Source: Megaustenia siamemsis
Taxonomy: Eukaryota; Mollusca; Gastropoda; Stylommatophora; Ariophantidae
Length of the DNA: 64,000 nt
Direction: 5' to 3'
NCBI GenBank assembly: GCA_032433765.1
Contig: JAVIAB010000124.1
Location: forward strand, 72,403,746 to 72,467,745
Made by a program: the position numbers and the translations under genes. How positions within the stretch are numbered: position 1 is the stretch's first letter; every line of letters begins with the position of its first letter. The notes below the pieces were generated by a model. That model was given only the letters and a program-made list of their open reading frames with translations, searched no databases and was not told the origin of the DNA. Shown one piece after another: positions 20,845 to 31,736 of the stretch.

Positions 20845-21430
20845 TCTTCTACCTTTTTAGCTCCCAGTAGAGCATAGGTCTTCAACAAACATTTTCCAAG
20901 TCATTCTGTTTTTTGCCATTCTTTTAAGATCATTCCATGTCTTCCCCATCATCTTCATCTCTTCTTCTATCTGTCTTCTCCAAGAATATTTAATTTTATT
21001 CTTTCTGTTCCTTGCCATCTTGTTTCACACATTCCCAGAATATCTATCTTGTAGTTTATCATTTCTGCTGCTACCTGAGCAGCTTTTCCTTGTTCATTTA
21101 GGGTACGTACATTCCAGGTGCCAATTCTGGAGGATTTTCTGGTAGACAAAGGGTGATTCTGGCAACCCGGACTCCTTACGGCTTTCTCTGGCTTGCGTCA
21201 TACGTCTCTTTGACAGAGAGCCCTTATCTTTCCTGGATGGTGGATTTACTTTTTCTCTCTTTGACTTGTCCATGTTTGTGAAGTTTTTTCTGCTTCTTTT
21301 TTTTACAGTTTGGGATAGCCAGTCCCATGCCCAACCCTCCTTTCTCGCCTCTTACGAACATGCCTGGTGGGGTACAGCGCCGCTATTCTTTACTCCCCTT
21401 TTGGGCCCCGGCAGCGCACGGGATTCACAA
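20845..21430 (-). mobile_element. LINE-L, internally deleted copy 1
   Basis: On the minus strand from 21430: a 5' leader (ccgtgcgctgccggggccc, cgtaagaggcg), an ATG at 21149, and SSRIGTWNVRTLNEQGKAAQ through CETRWQGTER (endonuclease N-terminus). This is fused directly to a LINE C-terminal end (MGKTWNDLKRMAKNRMTW, FVEDLCSTGS). EN C-terminus and RT are missing, so it is a short non-autonomous derivative. The same family occurs at 62410 with a different deletion and at 56222. Confidence 0.8.
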
Positions 21431-21694
21431 ATTTGAACCACAACAATAAAATATTAATTTAAAAAAGAGCAATGTTTCGATCAACACCACATACATATAT
21501 ACTACAAATAACTCACCAATTTATTTGAACAATTTTATTGCTGTAAGGTGATTTACACAAATTTTACAAGGTACTTGTAAATAAATCCATCTGAAGTCAC
21601 ATAATCAATTTTTAATGCATATATTCATAAAATTCTTGAATATTAAAGCAAAGTTCAGAGAAAGTATAATATTTTCTACTTTGTATGTACACAC
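21431..21694. repeat. AT-rich stretch shared with 61005-61140
   Basis: Segments such as acaccacatacat, acaaataactca and aattttattgct recur in the same order near 61070-61130. Probably a diverged copy of an unnamed repeat. No ORF. Confidence 0.35.
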
Positions 21695-22518
21695 ATGTGG
21701 CGATTCATGATTGTACAAAGAAGTTACGACGGTGGTTTTCTGTTGCCTTTCGTCGGTTTGTTTACAGTTGGCTCCGCTAGTCTTTGATTAAAAAGTCTCA
21801 CCCACAAGGCAGTGGGGTTGTTTTACTTCGAGGTACCCTCCCTTAGTCTTTTACTCTCCCGAGCTTACCTGCAAGGCAGCAGGGCAGCCACAGGTTGTAC
21901 TGTTTACAAAGACAATTGGAACAATATTAAAACAGGTAAATGAATTTAAATATTTGGGAACTTTGTTAACCTCAGACGGAAGATGTACAAAAGAGGTGAG
22001 CTGCAGAATGGCTCAGGCAAAAGCAGCTTTCCAAAACATGAGGAAGATATTATGCAATCCATTTTTGACAATAGAAACAAGAAAAAGAGTTCTTAAATGT
22101 TATGTAGAGCCAGTCTTAACATATGGATGCGAATCATGGACAATAGGACAACAGACAAGAAAATCACTTGAGATGTAGAATTGTGTTTTATAGAAGAATG
22201 TTAAGAGCACCATGGACAGCTAAGAAGAGTAATGAAGATGTTCTGAGAGAGGTCAAAGCAAAATGAGAGCCAATTTACAATATTAGGTAGTAATAATCAT
22301 CATTTTTTGGCCATGTAATGAGAAGAGAACAACTGAAATATATTGTAACAACTGGAAAAATTGAGGGACGAAGAGATAGAAGGAAGCAAAGAGAAAAAAT
22401 AACAGACAGCTTAAGAGAATGGCTTGGCAGAAGGTCAACAACATAATTGATAAATAACTGTCGAGATCAAAAGTTGTGGAGAGACATGATCACCTACGCC
22501 AGCAGGCCCGGTACTTGA
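21695..22518. mobile_element. RTE-B2 copy with 5' inversion
   Basis: The left part 21695-21915 is the RTE-B2 5' UTR in minus orientation. The right part 21916-22518 is the RTE-B2 RT C-terminal region in plus orientation (EFKYLGTLLTSDGRCTKEV, CYVEPVLTYGCESWTIGQQT), ending in a GAT tail. Opposite orientations inside one insertion are the signature of twin priming. The only visible target duplication is the 6-bp acatgt. Confidence 0.75.
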
Positions 22519-24380
22519 TGATGACATGTATGTATCGATTGAGGTTTGCCGTTAATTGTGTGCCTAAGGGGTCAGAGTGGGAGACTAATGTGTGAACATC
22601 TGCATATGCTTTTTTGAGGGCATTAAAGATATCTCTTACTCTTGTAATAAGTCTTGTCTATGATTAAAATAGAGTTAGAGCTGCTTGCACAGAACAGAGA
22701 CAAATGGCGAGATTTGATAAAATATCTTTAAAAGAATTGAAAACTGCTAGAACAAAAATTCAGATAAGAGAAGGAGTATCTTGGTCTACGCCCAATGGGC
22801 CGGCTATGGCTCGAAAGTTCAATAGATAGATAGATGATTAAAATATTTTTTGTGTAAGCTAATGTGGTGGTTATGACAGCCATGGTGAGGTCTTTATAAA
22901 CTGTTGATGTGAGGTACTTGTTGCAGTGGTTGCCATTGAAAGCTCTACTATGATATACTTGTGGTACTATTTTGTGATTGTGGAGGATTTTGTCTATAAA
23001 ATAGTTTGGAACACACAGGGCCACACACCTATGAGTCAGTTCACTATATGATAAACTAGATAGTGTGTCCTCAACTATGTCCGGTTTTTTTCTGCCATGT
23101 TTCCCTTTCTACAGCGTTATCTGATAATGTTAAATATCCTCCTGAATGTTTAATTTTGTATGTTATTTTCTTAAACTGTTTTCAACTGTTCCCATATTTA
23201 CTTAATATTTTTGCTTTCTTTGATGTTTTGGTTTCTTCATTTTTTAGATTTAAATGTATGGCATCAACTTAATTTTCTAAGAGCTTGTGATGTTTCAGGA
23301 CAATAATGTGCAAGTCGGGTGGACAAACTCTATCTATGGGGATCGAATACTATTGTGATAAACTGGTTCCTGCTTCTTTATCTCAGCCCCTTATTTTATA
23401 AACCTATAATTGTCTCTATACATCATTTTTAGATTTCTCTTATGGAAAATTTTTTGACATTTTTGTGTATCCTTTTTTGTCTGCCAATATCACAATCAAG
23501 GAAATTTACCCTGAGGTTCTGAAAGCCCATAAATATTGCACAAAAAATTATAATCCCCAAACAAAAATATCATAATTTTCTTACCTTCCCATTCTGTTTC
23601 TTCTAATTATTTTATGCTATCTTAATATCAGCCATCATTACTGTTAGGTTGTGAACACTATCATCTACTTTTGACATTACTATCATTGTGGTATTCATTT
23701 TTTAATTAGGCTTGTCAGTATTTTATTATCTGTAAACATGATTTTAAGCTGTTTTTCCCATGGTCACCACCGAATTTAACCCATATCTTTTTTGCTGGTA
23801 TGTGATTGTTATGCCATGTTAATTGTTTCAGTTCTTTAAGTTTGGTTAAGTTGTTAATGACATAAGACTTTATATTTGCTACAGAGGCTTGGGGATCATT
23901 AATCTGATTATTTTCTGTTCTAAATTATTTATCATCTACTCTTAACTAGCCCTGCTGCTAAACACTTTGCCAAGTCTCTCTTATACCTTTCAATTTGAAG
24001 CTGCATACCAGCCTCTTTTAAGAACTTTCTTTGTTTTCTAACTTGACTCCAGGTCAGTCCCATGGCATCAATCATAGCTAGTGCATCGTATACTGTCATT
24101 CTTAGTGAATCTTTAAACCCTACAGTTGTATATGAGGTTCATCGATGTTTAATTGGAATAGTCTTTAGTTCTGCAATGTGCTGTTTGTCTAAAGACTCTT
24201 GAGATGTTCTTGTAATTTGTCTACGTACACTACAAATTAAATTAGTCCTCTTTTATTTTGTTGGATTCCTTATGTAACATGTTTCTTTGCATGGAACTAT
24301 AATTCTTCTAAACACTAAAGGTTGTTCTCTTGTTTTGCACTTTAAGATTTTACTAGAACTAGTGTGTTTTTCCTGTTCTC
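22519..24380 (-). pseudogene. Unidentified decayed coding repeat
   Basis: The minus-strand translation gives, in order: RRQITRTSQESLDKQHIAEL and TVYDALAMIDAMGLTWSQVR (24250-24000), then IWVKFGGDHGKNSLKSC (about 23790), then KILHNHKIVPQVYHSRAFNG and GNHCNKYLTSTVYKD (about 22990-22890). Stops and frameshifts separate them. The last part recurs at 62840-63300 on the same strand, so it belongs to a dispersed repeat or mobile gene. I do not recognise the family. It is interrupted by an RTE-A fragment at 22672. Confidence 0.5.
22672..22833 (+). mobile_element. RTE-A LINE, very short copy
   Basis: A 162-bp 5'-truncated copy covering the last 20 codons (LAQNRDKWRDLIKYL), 3' UTR and TAGA tail. Perfect 12-bp duplications atgattaaaata lie at 22660-22671 and 22834-22845. 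Confidence 0.93.
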
Positions 24381-25694
24381 CTAACAAGGTTAGTGAGTAA
24401 CTTTTCTCATTTTTGTCAGTTCCTCTGTTATTACTTGATGTATGTTTTATTTGCTCGAAATATGTTTTTATGGGTCATGTGGATCATACACATAAAAAAT
24501 TATAGCAAAAAAATCACAGCGTCGACTGTACTGAATGCTGACTGTTGTTCTTACAGGATATCCATTTTGACATTCACATAAACAATGTGACGATTCACTG
24601 CACCCAAATGTGACTGGTCATGGCAACAAATGTGAACTCCTTTAAATGTGCACTGTCTTAAATTGTGAACTGTCAGCCACATCAACCATTGTACTTGATG
24701 ATGATAATGAAACTAGTAGTAGACAATTAATTCTTGAAGAGCAATCATATGTATAATGTTTCTCAATATATGCATACTACTTACATATCTAATGCTGCAA
24801 TCGTGTACTTCCCCCCGAATGTCAATATTGGTACTTCGTGTTGTGTTCTGGCTCGTATTTTGGGTTGAAATACGTCACATTTCCTCCTACTAATGTTAAC
24901 TAATCTCATAACTCTTTCGCACACAAGGTATCAATCACCTCTGTCTACTTCTCTCGTCATACTACACACTTAGTAAACATCCTAATGTCCACATCAGAAC
25001 TTCTATCATGAATCCATCACAACTGCCACTCACTCTCGGACGAAGTGCTCCTCCTATCACTAACTGGTAGTATTCATAAACGTCTTACTTTCTCCATCAC
25101 TAACTCCTGGAAAACCTATTTAAGTTCTCCTTGAAGGAAGCGTACATCGTCTAGTATTTTGGCACATCACTAATCACTACAGCTTTCGCCTTGTTGCTAC
25201 TAAAATTATCCATTTAACGAACAAGTCATCTAGCAGTGGCTTCCTACTGTGCTTCTCTGAGTCTTCCCAAAATCTCCCAGTTCCCTCTCTTTACTATCCT
25301 AATCACTAATACTAAAAGAATCTAGGCACATTGGCATGGCCCAACCTAGCTACTCCTTGGAACTACATGTGACTTCACTTTTCCCTCTGTGCATCTCCTT
25401 GAAAACCTCCTGTCCCAGCCACTAAAATCTCGCCACATCACACTTAGCCTTGATCCCACTTCACTCTCTGAATTTCAATCACCCTTCCTGTCTCCCACAT
25501 CTTTTTTTATATTCCTGAGATCTACCTACGTCTCAACTCCACTCACCCATCACTCTTAACTTGTGACCGCTCTCAACAGCCCTCTCATTCTCAAACTTCA
25601 TGCACGACCCTTACTCATGCCCTACACCATGAGTCTCACTCCCTTCTTAACACACCAAGGTTATCTCCACCTCCTTACACTCTTACACTCCCCT
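24381..25694. other. Intron sequence without recognised genes
   Basis: 24381-24780 is ordinary AT-rich sequence with no call. 24800-25690 is unusually pyrimidine- and C-rich on the plus strand, with scattered atcactaa and cactcac words. It is not codon-like and not a simple repeat. No feature assigned. Confidence 0.4.
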
Positions 25695-26483
25695 ATTACA
25701 ATATTACTAAGAATCATTATGCGAAGAGTGCAAAACAAAATCAGTCCAAAAATTAGTGATGAAAGTGATTTTGTTGGATCTAACGGTATGAACAATGCCA
25801 TATACATCATAATATCTTTAGTAGAAAGAGCCATAGAGGTGATAACCTATGTTTCAAAGATTATACCAAAGCATTTGACAAAGTAAAGCACCAAGAATTA
25901 ATCAAAATTTTAGAAGGCATAAATGTAGACAGCAAAGATCTAAGAGTAATAAAGAACATGTACTGGCATCATCAGTCGATGGACACTGCGGGAATTGCTG
26001 AGGATGGGATTTGAGCACCTATGGACATGTTCAGAGTGCAATGATGATGACCTGAAATAACTCAATAACTCAATGTGCTGGCAACAAACAGCAGCCATAA
26101 GAAATGGAAATCAGTTGAAAGTGTTTCAACAAATAAAACACAGTGTTAGTCAAGGTTGTGTGCTGTTACCAGATTTATTTAATATGTATAGTGAGATTAT
26201 TTTAAGATCCATAAAGGGCATGCCTAGAATAACAATTGAAGGTCTTAATGTAATTAATAAGAAGGTATGCTGATGATAATCTTAATCGCTAAGAGTGAAA
26301 ATGAGTTACAGGAAATGTAAGACATTATAGTAAAGCAAAAATAAAGGACTCAGTCTTAATAGTAAAAACAGAAGTAATGTTAGCAACAAAGAAAAATACA
26401 TCACCGCAATGCACAATAGAGACAAGTGGAACAATATTAAAAAAGGTACATGAATTTAAATATCTGAGAACAATGTTAACCTC
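25695..26483 (+). mobile_element. RTE-B2 fragment carrying a LINE-D insertion
   Basis: Plus-strand RT region: ILLRIIMRRVQNKISP, then KNMYW, then, after a 106-bp LINE-D insertion, [24 protein letters not shown]-region remains and LKKVHEFKYLRTMLTS. Several frameshifts. It is cut at 26484 by the LINE-F copy. Confidence 0.85.
25967..26072 (+). mobile_element. LINE-D 3' fragment, 106 bp
   Basis: Matches only the last 100 bp of LINE-D (ctatggacatgttcagagtg, gatgatgacc), ending in the tail actcaataactca. Target duplications atgtactgg (25958-25966) and atgtgctgg (26073-26081) differ by one base. Confidence 0.9.
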
Positions 26484-27605
26484 ATGATAGCGGAGAAAAT
26501 AATAGAGCATAATAAAACACTATATACAGCTTTTATTGACCAAGAAAAGGCGTTCGATAGGGTGGACAGGGAACAATTATGGTCCGTATTGCCCTTGTAC
26601 AGAGTGAGTTACCACCTAGTAGAGTTATGCAAGAGCCTCTATGAAAGTAGTCGCACTACAGTAAGATCTTCAGCAGGCTACTCTAAACATTTCACTATTA
26701 TCTCCGGAGTAAGACAAGGCTGCGTGCTTTCCCCTTTACTTTTCATCACATATATGGACAATATATGCAAATTAGCATGCCCAATCAAAGGAAATATACC
26801 AACACGGATGATAACAAGCGATAATACAAAAGAGAACGAAATATACGTACCAGAAAACAACAGAAGAGAGGAAGAAATACATGAAATACTATTTGCAGAC
26901 AACCAAGTTCTGATACATGAAACAACTGAGGACCTACAAGAACATATCAACAGGCTAAACAACACTTGTAAACAATACAACATGAAGATCAACATAAGCA
27001 AAACCGAAGTAATGGCAATAGCGAGAAAGAAAGAAAAACTAAACATCATAATAGATAATACGACTTTGAAACAAGTTGACAATTTTAAATATCTGGGTAG
27101 CACGTTAACACGAGACAATAACCAAGAGACCGAGGTAGATATAAGGTGTAACAAAGCATGCCAAGTTATAGGCCAAGTATCAACACTATTGAAAAACAAA
27201 GCAATAACTACGGATGCAAAAAGGGCAATATATAAATCAATTTTTCTACCAACTCTGTGCTATCAGTGCCAGAATTGGATGCTGGACTCTAGAACAATAA
27301 GAAAGATAACGACCAGCAAAATGAAATGCGTTAGAAGAATGGCAGGAAACAGCTTAAGGGACAGAGTAAGAAACACTGACCTGAGGAAGAAACTCGAAAT
27401 TGAACCAGCCATCGAATACATAAAGAAACAACAGATAAATTGGCTTGGCCACATAATAAGACAAAAAGAACCAACAATGACTCAAAGAGCCATAAACAAA
27501 TGCTACGAAAACGCCAGATTAAGAGGAAGACCGAGAAAGAGATGGATAAAGGGAATACTAGAGTCACATAACTGCAAACAATTGAAACAAGTGGAGGAGT
27601 TTAAA
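26484..27605 (+). mobile_element. LINE-F copy, 5'-truncated, RT largely open
   Basis: About 374 codons open on the plus strand: TAFIDQEKAFDRVDREQLW (first catalytic aspartate), [40 protein letters not shown] (the FADD box reads FADN, so the second catalytic aspartate is lost), then FKYLGSTLTRDNNQETEVDI, MLDSRTIRKITTSKMKCVRR and ARLRGRPRKRWIKGILE. After GILESH the sequence switches to CKQLKQVEEFK, which belongs upstream in LINE-F, indicating a rearranged end. An RTE-B1 tail follows at 27607. The FADN change plus truncation make it inactive. Confidence 0.88.
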
Positions 27606-27606
27606 T

Positions 27607-27889
27607 CATCATCATCATGTGCCTTACCGGTTGGCGTAGGTGATCATGTCCCTCCACAATCTTCTATCTACAGTGCATCGTATCAGTTCTGTTGTTGACT
27701 GTTTTCCATGCCATGACACCAAGCTATCCAGTATTTTCTCTCTTTGTCGTCCGCGATCTCTCTTTCCTTTTATTTTGCCAGTTGTAACCAAGTATTCCAA
27801 CTTTCCTCTTCTAATGATGTGCCCGAAAAATGTTGATTGCTTCTTTCTGATGTTTTTTAAGAGCTCCCATTTTGTGTTGGCCTCTTGGA

Positions 27890-27891
<2 letters not shown>
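27607..27891 (-). mobile_element. RTE-B1 3' fragment
   Basis: A catcatcat tail, then the minus-strand RTE-B1 C-terminus (LVSWHGKQSTTELIRCTVDR, KIKGKRDRGRQREKIL). It is truncated at a TA-repeat. Confidence 0.9.

Positions 27892-27961
<70 letters not shown>
27892..27961. repeat. (TA)n microsatellite, about 70 bp
   Basis: Uninterrupted TA dinucleotides between an RTE-B1 and an RTE-B2 fragment. Confidence 0.98.
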
Positions 27962-27962
<1 letters not shown>

Positions 27963-27964
<2 letters not shown>

Positions 27965-28105
27965 CCTTACCGGTTAGCATAGGTGATCATGTCTCTCCAC
28001 AATATTCAATCTCGGCAGTTTTTATCATTACTGTTGTTGACCTTTCTGCCAAGCCATTCTCTTAAGCTGTCTGGTATCTTTTCTCTCTCTTTGGTTCCTT
28101 CTATC
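27963..28105 (-). mobile_element. RTE-B2 3' fragment
   Basis: Minus-strand 3' end of RTE-B2 (gataccagacagcttaagag read on the minus strand), about 140 bp, between the TA repeat and LINE-F. Confidence 0.8.
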
Positions 28106-28109
28106 TCTT

Positions 28110-29020
28110 CATCCCTCCTCTTCTTCTTTCCTTCCACATTTGCCTTTCAGCATCGAGGGGAGATATAATTTGCGGTCTTTTACTCTTCTGTTCGCCTCTG
28201 CTGCTGTTATGTTTCCTAGTGCTTTTAATATTCCATCAATCCATCTTTTTCTTGGTCGTCTCTTGGGCCTGGTGTTTTCACATCATTTATTGAGGGCACG
28301 CTGTGTTATGTTTTGATCACTCTGCCTTGTCACATGGCCAAACCATTTTATCTGTTCTTTCTTTATATGGCGAGATTATTCCTAGCTTTTTTCTGTTTTT
28401 CTGATCTTGTCTCTCAGGCTGTTTTCTGTCATTTGTCTAACACATTTTATCTTTGTAGTGGTTATTTTTCTTATTGTTCCTGCATCTAGGGTCCAAAACT
28501 GGCATTGGTAGCACAATTTTCTGATGAAGATTGTATTGTAGAGTGTTCGTTTTGCATCTAAAGTTATTTCCTTGTTGGACAATAGTGGTGATAGGTGTCC
28601 AATGATTTGACAAGCTTTGTTGCATCTTGAGTCTATTTCTACTGTTTGTGAATTGTAGTTTGTCACTAGACTTTCTAGATATTAAAATTCCTCTACTTGT
28701 TTGAATTGTCTGCAGTCAATAGTTATGTTGATGTTCTGTTTCTCTTTTGCGATATTCGTGACTTCTGTTTTATTGATGTTGATTTTCATGTTGTATTTTG
28801 TGCCTCTTGTAGAGTCTCTTGTAGAGTCTATTTAAGTGTTCTTGTAGATCTTCTACTTTTCCATGTATTAGTACCTGACCGTCTGCTAATACAAGCTCAT
28901 TGATCTCCTTTGTCTCAGATGGGTTGGCTAACTTGCATATATAGTCCATGTATGTAATAAACAAGTACGCACACCTGTCTTATGCCTGATCTAACTTCGA
29001 AGTGGTCTGTGTAGCCTGCT
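28110..29020 (-). mobile_element. LINE-F fragment
   Basis: Minus-strand copy of the LINE-F 3' part. The translation gives YNSQTVEIDSRCNKACQIIG, PLLSNKEITLDAKRTLYNTI, LDAGTIRKITTTKIKCVRQM and, upstream, ITYMDYICKLANPSETKEIN. Stops and a small duplicated AGAGTCTC block near 28810 break the frame. Confidence 0.88.
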
Positions 29021-29164
29021 GCTGTTCTTTCTTATGGCCTTTGGCATCCTGACAGATGGTTGGTGGCAAGCAATCATGATAAGTCAGTAGTTTGGTAAAA
29101 TATTACTGTCTTATGCTGGACACTGCCCTGCTGAACAGCTTCTCTCATGGCTGAATCTTCCAAT

Positions 29165-29315
29165 ATTGGATAGACAAATCCGTCAGAATCAGACAAATCT
29201 CACCTCTGCTTTCCAACAAGGAAATAACACAAGAGACAAAATGGGCACTCTACAACACAATCGTCATTCCATTGTTGTACTACAAATGCCAGACCTGAAT
29301 GCTAGATTCAACATG
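29165..29315 (+). mobile_element. LINE-F fragment, small
   Basis: Plus-strand match to the LINE-F segment coding QISPLLSNKEIT and YNTIVIPLLYYKCQT, with one frameshift. About 150 bp. Confidence 0.65.
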
Positions 29316-29742
29316 GGACCTTGTTACCTATCTTTTAGTTATCCCTTGTTTTAGCTCATCATTATACTCTCAGTAAAATATAGTTCCTAAATGTTTTTTA
29401 AAATACATCTTCTGCAAGTTCTTAAAGTAGAATTTAATTATATTAATTTGACAATTTTATATCATTCTCTTAAATATTCTCTTTTATAGGATATAATATA
29501 AATTAGTACTAATTTATAACGACAGTTTTACAGAGCAGCTGATCTGTAATTTTTACGCATGTGCACAATTAACAGGACCTTGAGGACTGGTATTTCTACT
29601 GTGTTATAAGAAAAAGAGAATTAATGCTTTAAAAAAAAATAACTACAAGCCAGAGACACACTATTTAAAGTGTAAATGAATTGTCCACCTACATAGTTAT
29701 TACAGATATTATTTTGTAATCTCAGCCATGCAGTTTTGTCAT
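29316..29742. other. Intron sequence, nothing recognised
   Basis: AT-rich with no gene or repeat identified. Confidence 0.5.
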
Positions 29743-29949
29743 CTATCTGTCTATTGACCTTTTGAGCTGTAGCCGGCCCATAGAGCATAGACCCAGATAC
29801 TCTTTCTCTTATCTAAATTTTTACTGTAGCAATTTTCAATCCTTCTAAAGATCTTTTATCAAATCTCACCATTTGTCTCTGTTCTGTGCAAGCAACTCTA
29901 TCTCATTGAGGGAACCAATTCCTGCTGCTCTTGCCTCTCTGATCAATGT
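29743..29949 (-). mobile_element. RTE-A LINE, short copy
   Basis: A 207-bp 5'-truncated copy: tail ctatctgtctattgacc, 3' UTR and the last 40 codons. Duplications agttttgtcat lie at 29732-29742 and 29950-29960. Confidence 0.92.
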
Positions 29950-29960
29950 AGTTTTGTCAT

Positions 29961-30429
29961 ATTCATGTCTAAATGTGTAGGTCACACTGTCTTTTTACCC
30001 TCACCAGTCAATTATTTTTTTTGTTAACCTAAATGAGCGTTGTCAACAATGAAATTTCTGAGAGAATGTAATAATATATTAAATTATTAGTCTTGATAGT
30101 TTTTTTCTTGTTAGAAAAGCTAAAACATGCAATGGTAAATGAATTTTTTTTTTCTTTTTGACATTTAACATCATCTCATGTCGATGTGCTGTTGCATAAT
30201 AATTTGTGTTGCAAAATACAGTTATCCTTGAAGGCAGAAATAAAATATTCATCATTTTATAGAAAACAAAGAGCAATAAGAAAAATAACCCCTACCAAAA
30301 TTAAATGTGACACATTCTACTCCACACAGATAGAATGCTTTTGGATATTATTTACCTTTTCCTCGTTTACATGTATTAATATATTTGCAAACACATATGT
30401 AGATTTGTTTTTTCTCTCTATTTCCACAG
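29961..30429. other. Intron 1 end, nothing recognised
   Basis: AT-rich intron sequence up to the exon b acceptor; no repeat recognised. Confidence 0.5.
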
Positions 30430-30565
30430 TCTCAGTCAGAAATTATCAAAAAAACTATAGCACTTGGTTACAACAAACCAGAAGAAGGATTTGTTATAGA
30501 CAAAAAATGTGGACAAATCACTGTGTCAGTAATATTTAGGTCTGTTCCTTCAGTTGCAGAGTCAG
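30430..30565 (+). CDS. C2-domain protein gene, exon b
   Basis: Forty-five codons plus one base, between acceptor tttccacag and donor gtaatg. The peptide starts SQSEIIKKTIALGYNKPEEG and ends GQITVSVIFRSVPSVAES. GQITVSVIF matches the last strand of a C2 domain (GxIxVSLxF), placed as expected after the DDFLG loop in exon a. Entering phase 0 and leaving phase 1 match exons a and c. The exon is fully open while all surrounding sequence is stop-rich, which supports a real exon under constraint. Confidence 0.82.
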
Positions 30566-30627
30566 GTAATGTTACAAGCTTCAAAAGTCAGTTTGAAATA
30601 ACTAACAATAAAACATATATTCTTCTT

Positions 30628-30629
<2 letters not shown>

Positions 30630-30715
<86 letters not shown>
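30630..30715. repeat. (TA)n microsatellite, about 85 bp
   Basis: TA repeat starting 65 bp after the exon b donor. Confidence 0.98.
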
Positions 30716-30717
<2 letters not shown>

Positions 30718-30904
30718 ATATCCTAATTAATGAACCAAGCTAGACTTTCATTCATTTTATTTCTTAATTGTTTTTTTAATCAGCTATGTGCAGAAAAAAT
30801 ACACCTGGAAAGAAAGTCAACCAAAGAAGTAGAAAGCTTCATATATTTTTGAAGTTATATATATATATCAGAAAAGAGACACAAAGAAATTAGAATAAAA
30901 TTAT

Positions 30905-30987
30905 CAGAGAGAGCTATCTTCATCATCATGTGCCATACCAGTTGCGTAGGCTATCTTGTCTTTCCACAATCTTCTATCCACAATCTT
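30905..30987 (-). mobile_element. RTE-B1 3'-end fragment
   Basis: A catcatcat tail and about 70 bp of RTE-B1 3' end, with an internal tandem duplication of caatcttctatcca. It abuts the tail of the next RTE-B2. Confidence 0.75.
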
Positions 30988-31478
30988 CTATCCACAGTCA
31001 TCATCATCAAGTACCGGGCCTAGTGGCGTAGGTGATCATGTCTCTCCACAATTTTCTATCTCGGAGCTATTTATCATTTCTGTTGTTGACCTTCTGCCAA
31101 GCCATTCTCTTAAGCTGTCTGGTATTTTTTCTCTTTGCTTCCCTCTATCTCTTCGTCCCTCAATTTTTCCAGTTGTTACAATATATTCCAGTTGTTCTCT
31201 TCTCATTACATGGCCAAAAAATGATGATTGTCTCTTCCTAACATTGGAAATTAGCTCTCTTTTTGCTTTGACCTCTCTCAGAACCTCTTCATTACTCTTC
31301 TTAGCTGTCCATGGTATTCTCAACATTCTTCAGTAAAACCACATTTCTACAGACTCCAGTGATTTTCTTGTCTGTTGTCCTGTTGTCCATGACTCGCATC
31401 CATATATTAAGACTGGCTCTACGTAACATTTAAGAACTCTTTTTCTTGTTTCTATTGTCGAAAATGGATTGCATAGTA

Positions 31479-31736
31479 AGTAAAAGTAAAGTACCCCCCG
31501 TCACGCCAAGTGGCGTATAGGGAAATATGGTGTTAGTGACCCTATATTTTACAGACCTTCAGCACATGATTTTTGGGGTAATGTGGTCGGTATTACGCCC
31601 GTGCTGCTTTTACTTTCCCAGAAAAAATCCGGTACCCATTTAAGGCTGGGTGAACCCGGAGCCGTCGGTTGGGATCGAACCCTACCGAATGTCCATAGTA
31701 GTCCAGTTCACTAACCACTGAGCTATCGCGGCTCCC
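31479..31736 (-). mobile_element. SINE-1, copy 2
   Basis: A complete 258-bp SINE-1 inside RTE-B2. Perfect 13-bp duplications ggattgcatagta lie at 31466-31478 and 31737-31749. The tRNA-like head (A-box TAGCTCAGTGG on the minus strand) is at the right end, and the gtaaagtacccccc side is at the left. The B-box region is slightly changed (ggttcgatccc becomes gggatcgaaccc on the plus strand). Confidence 0.95.
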
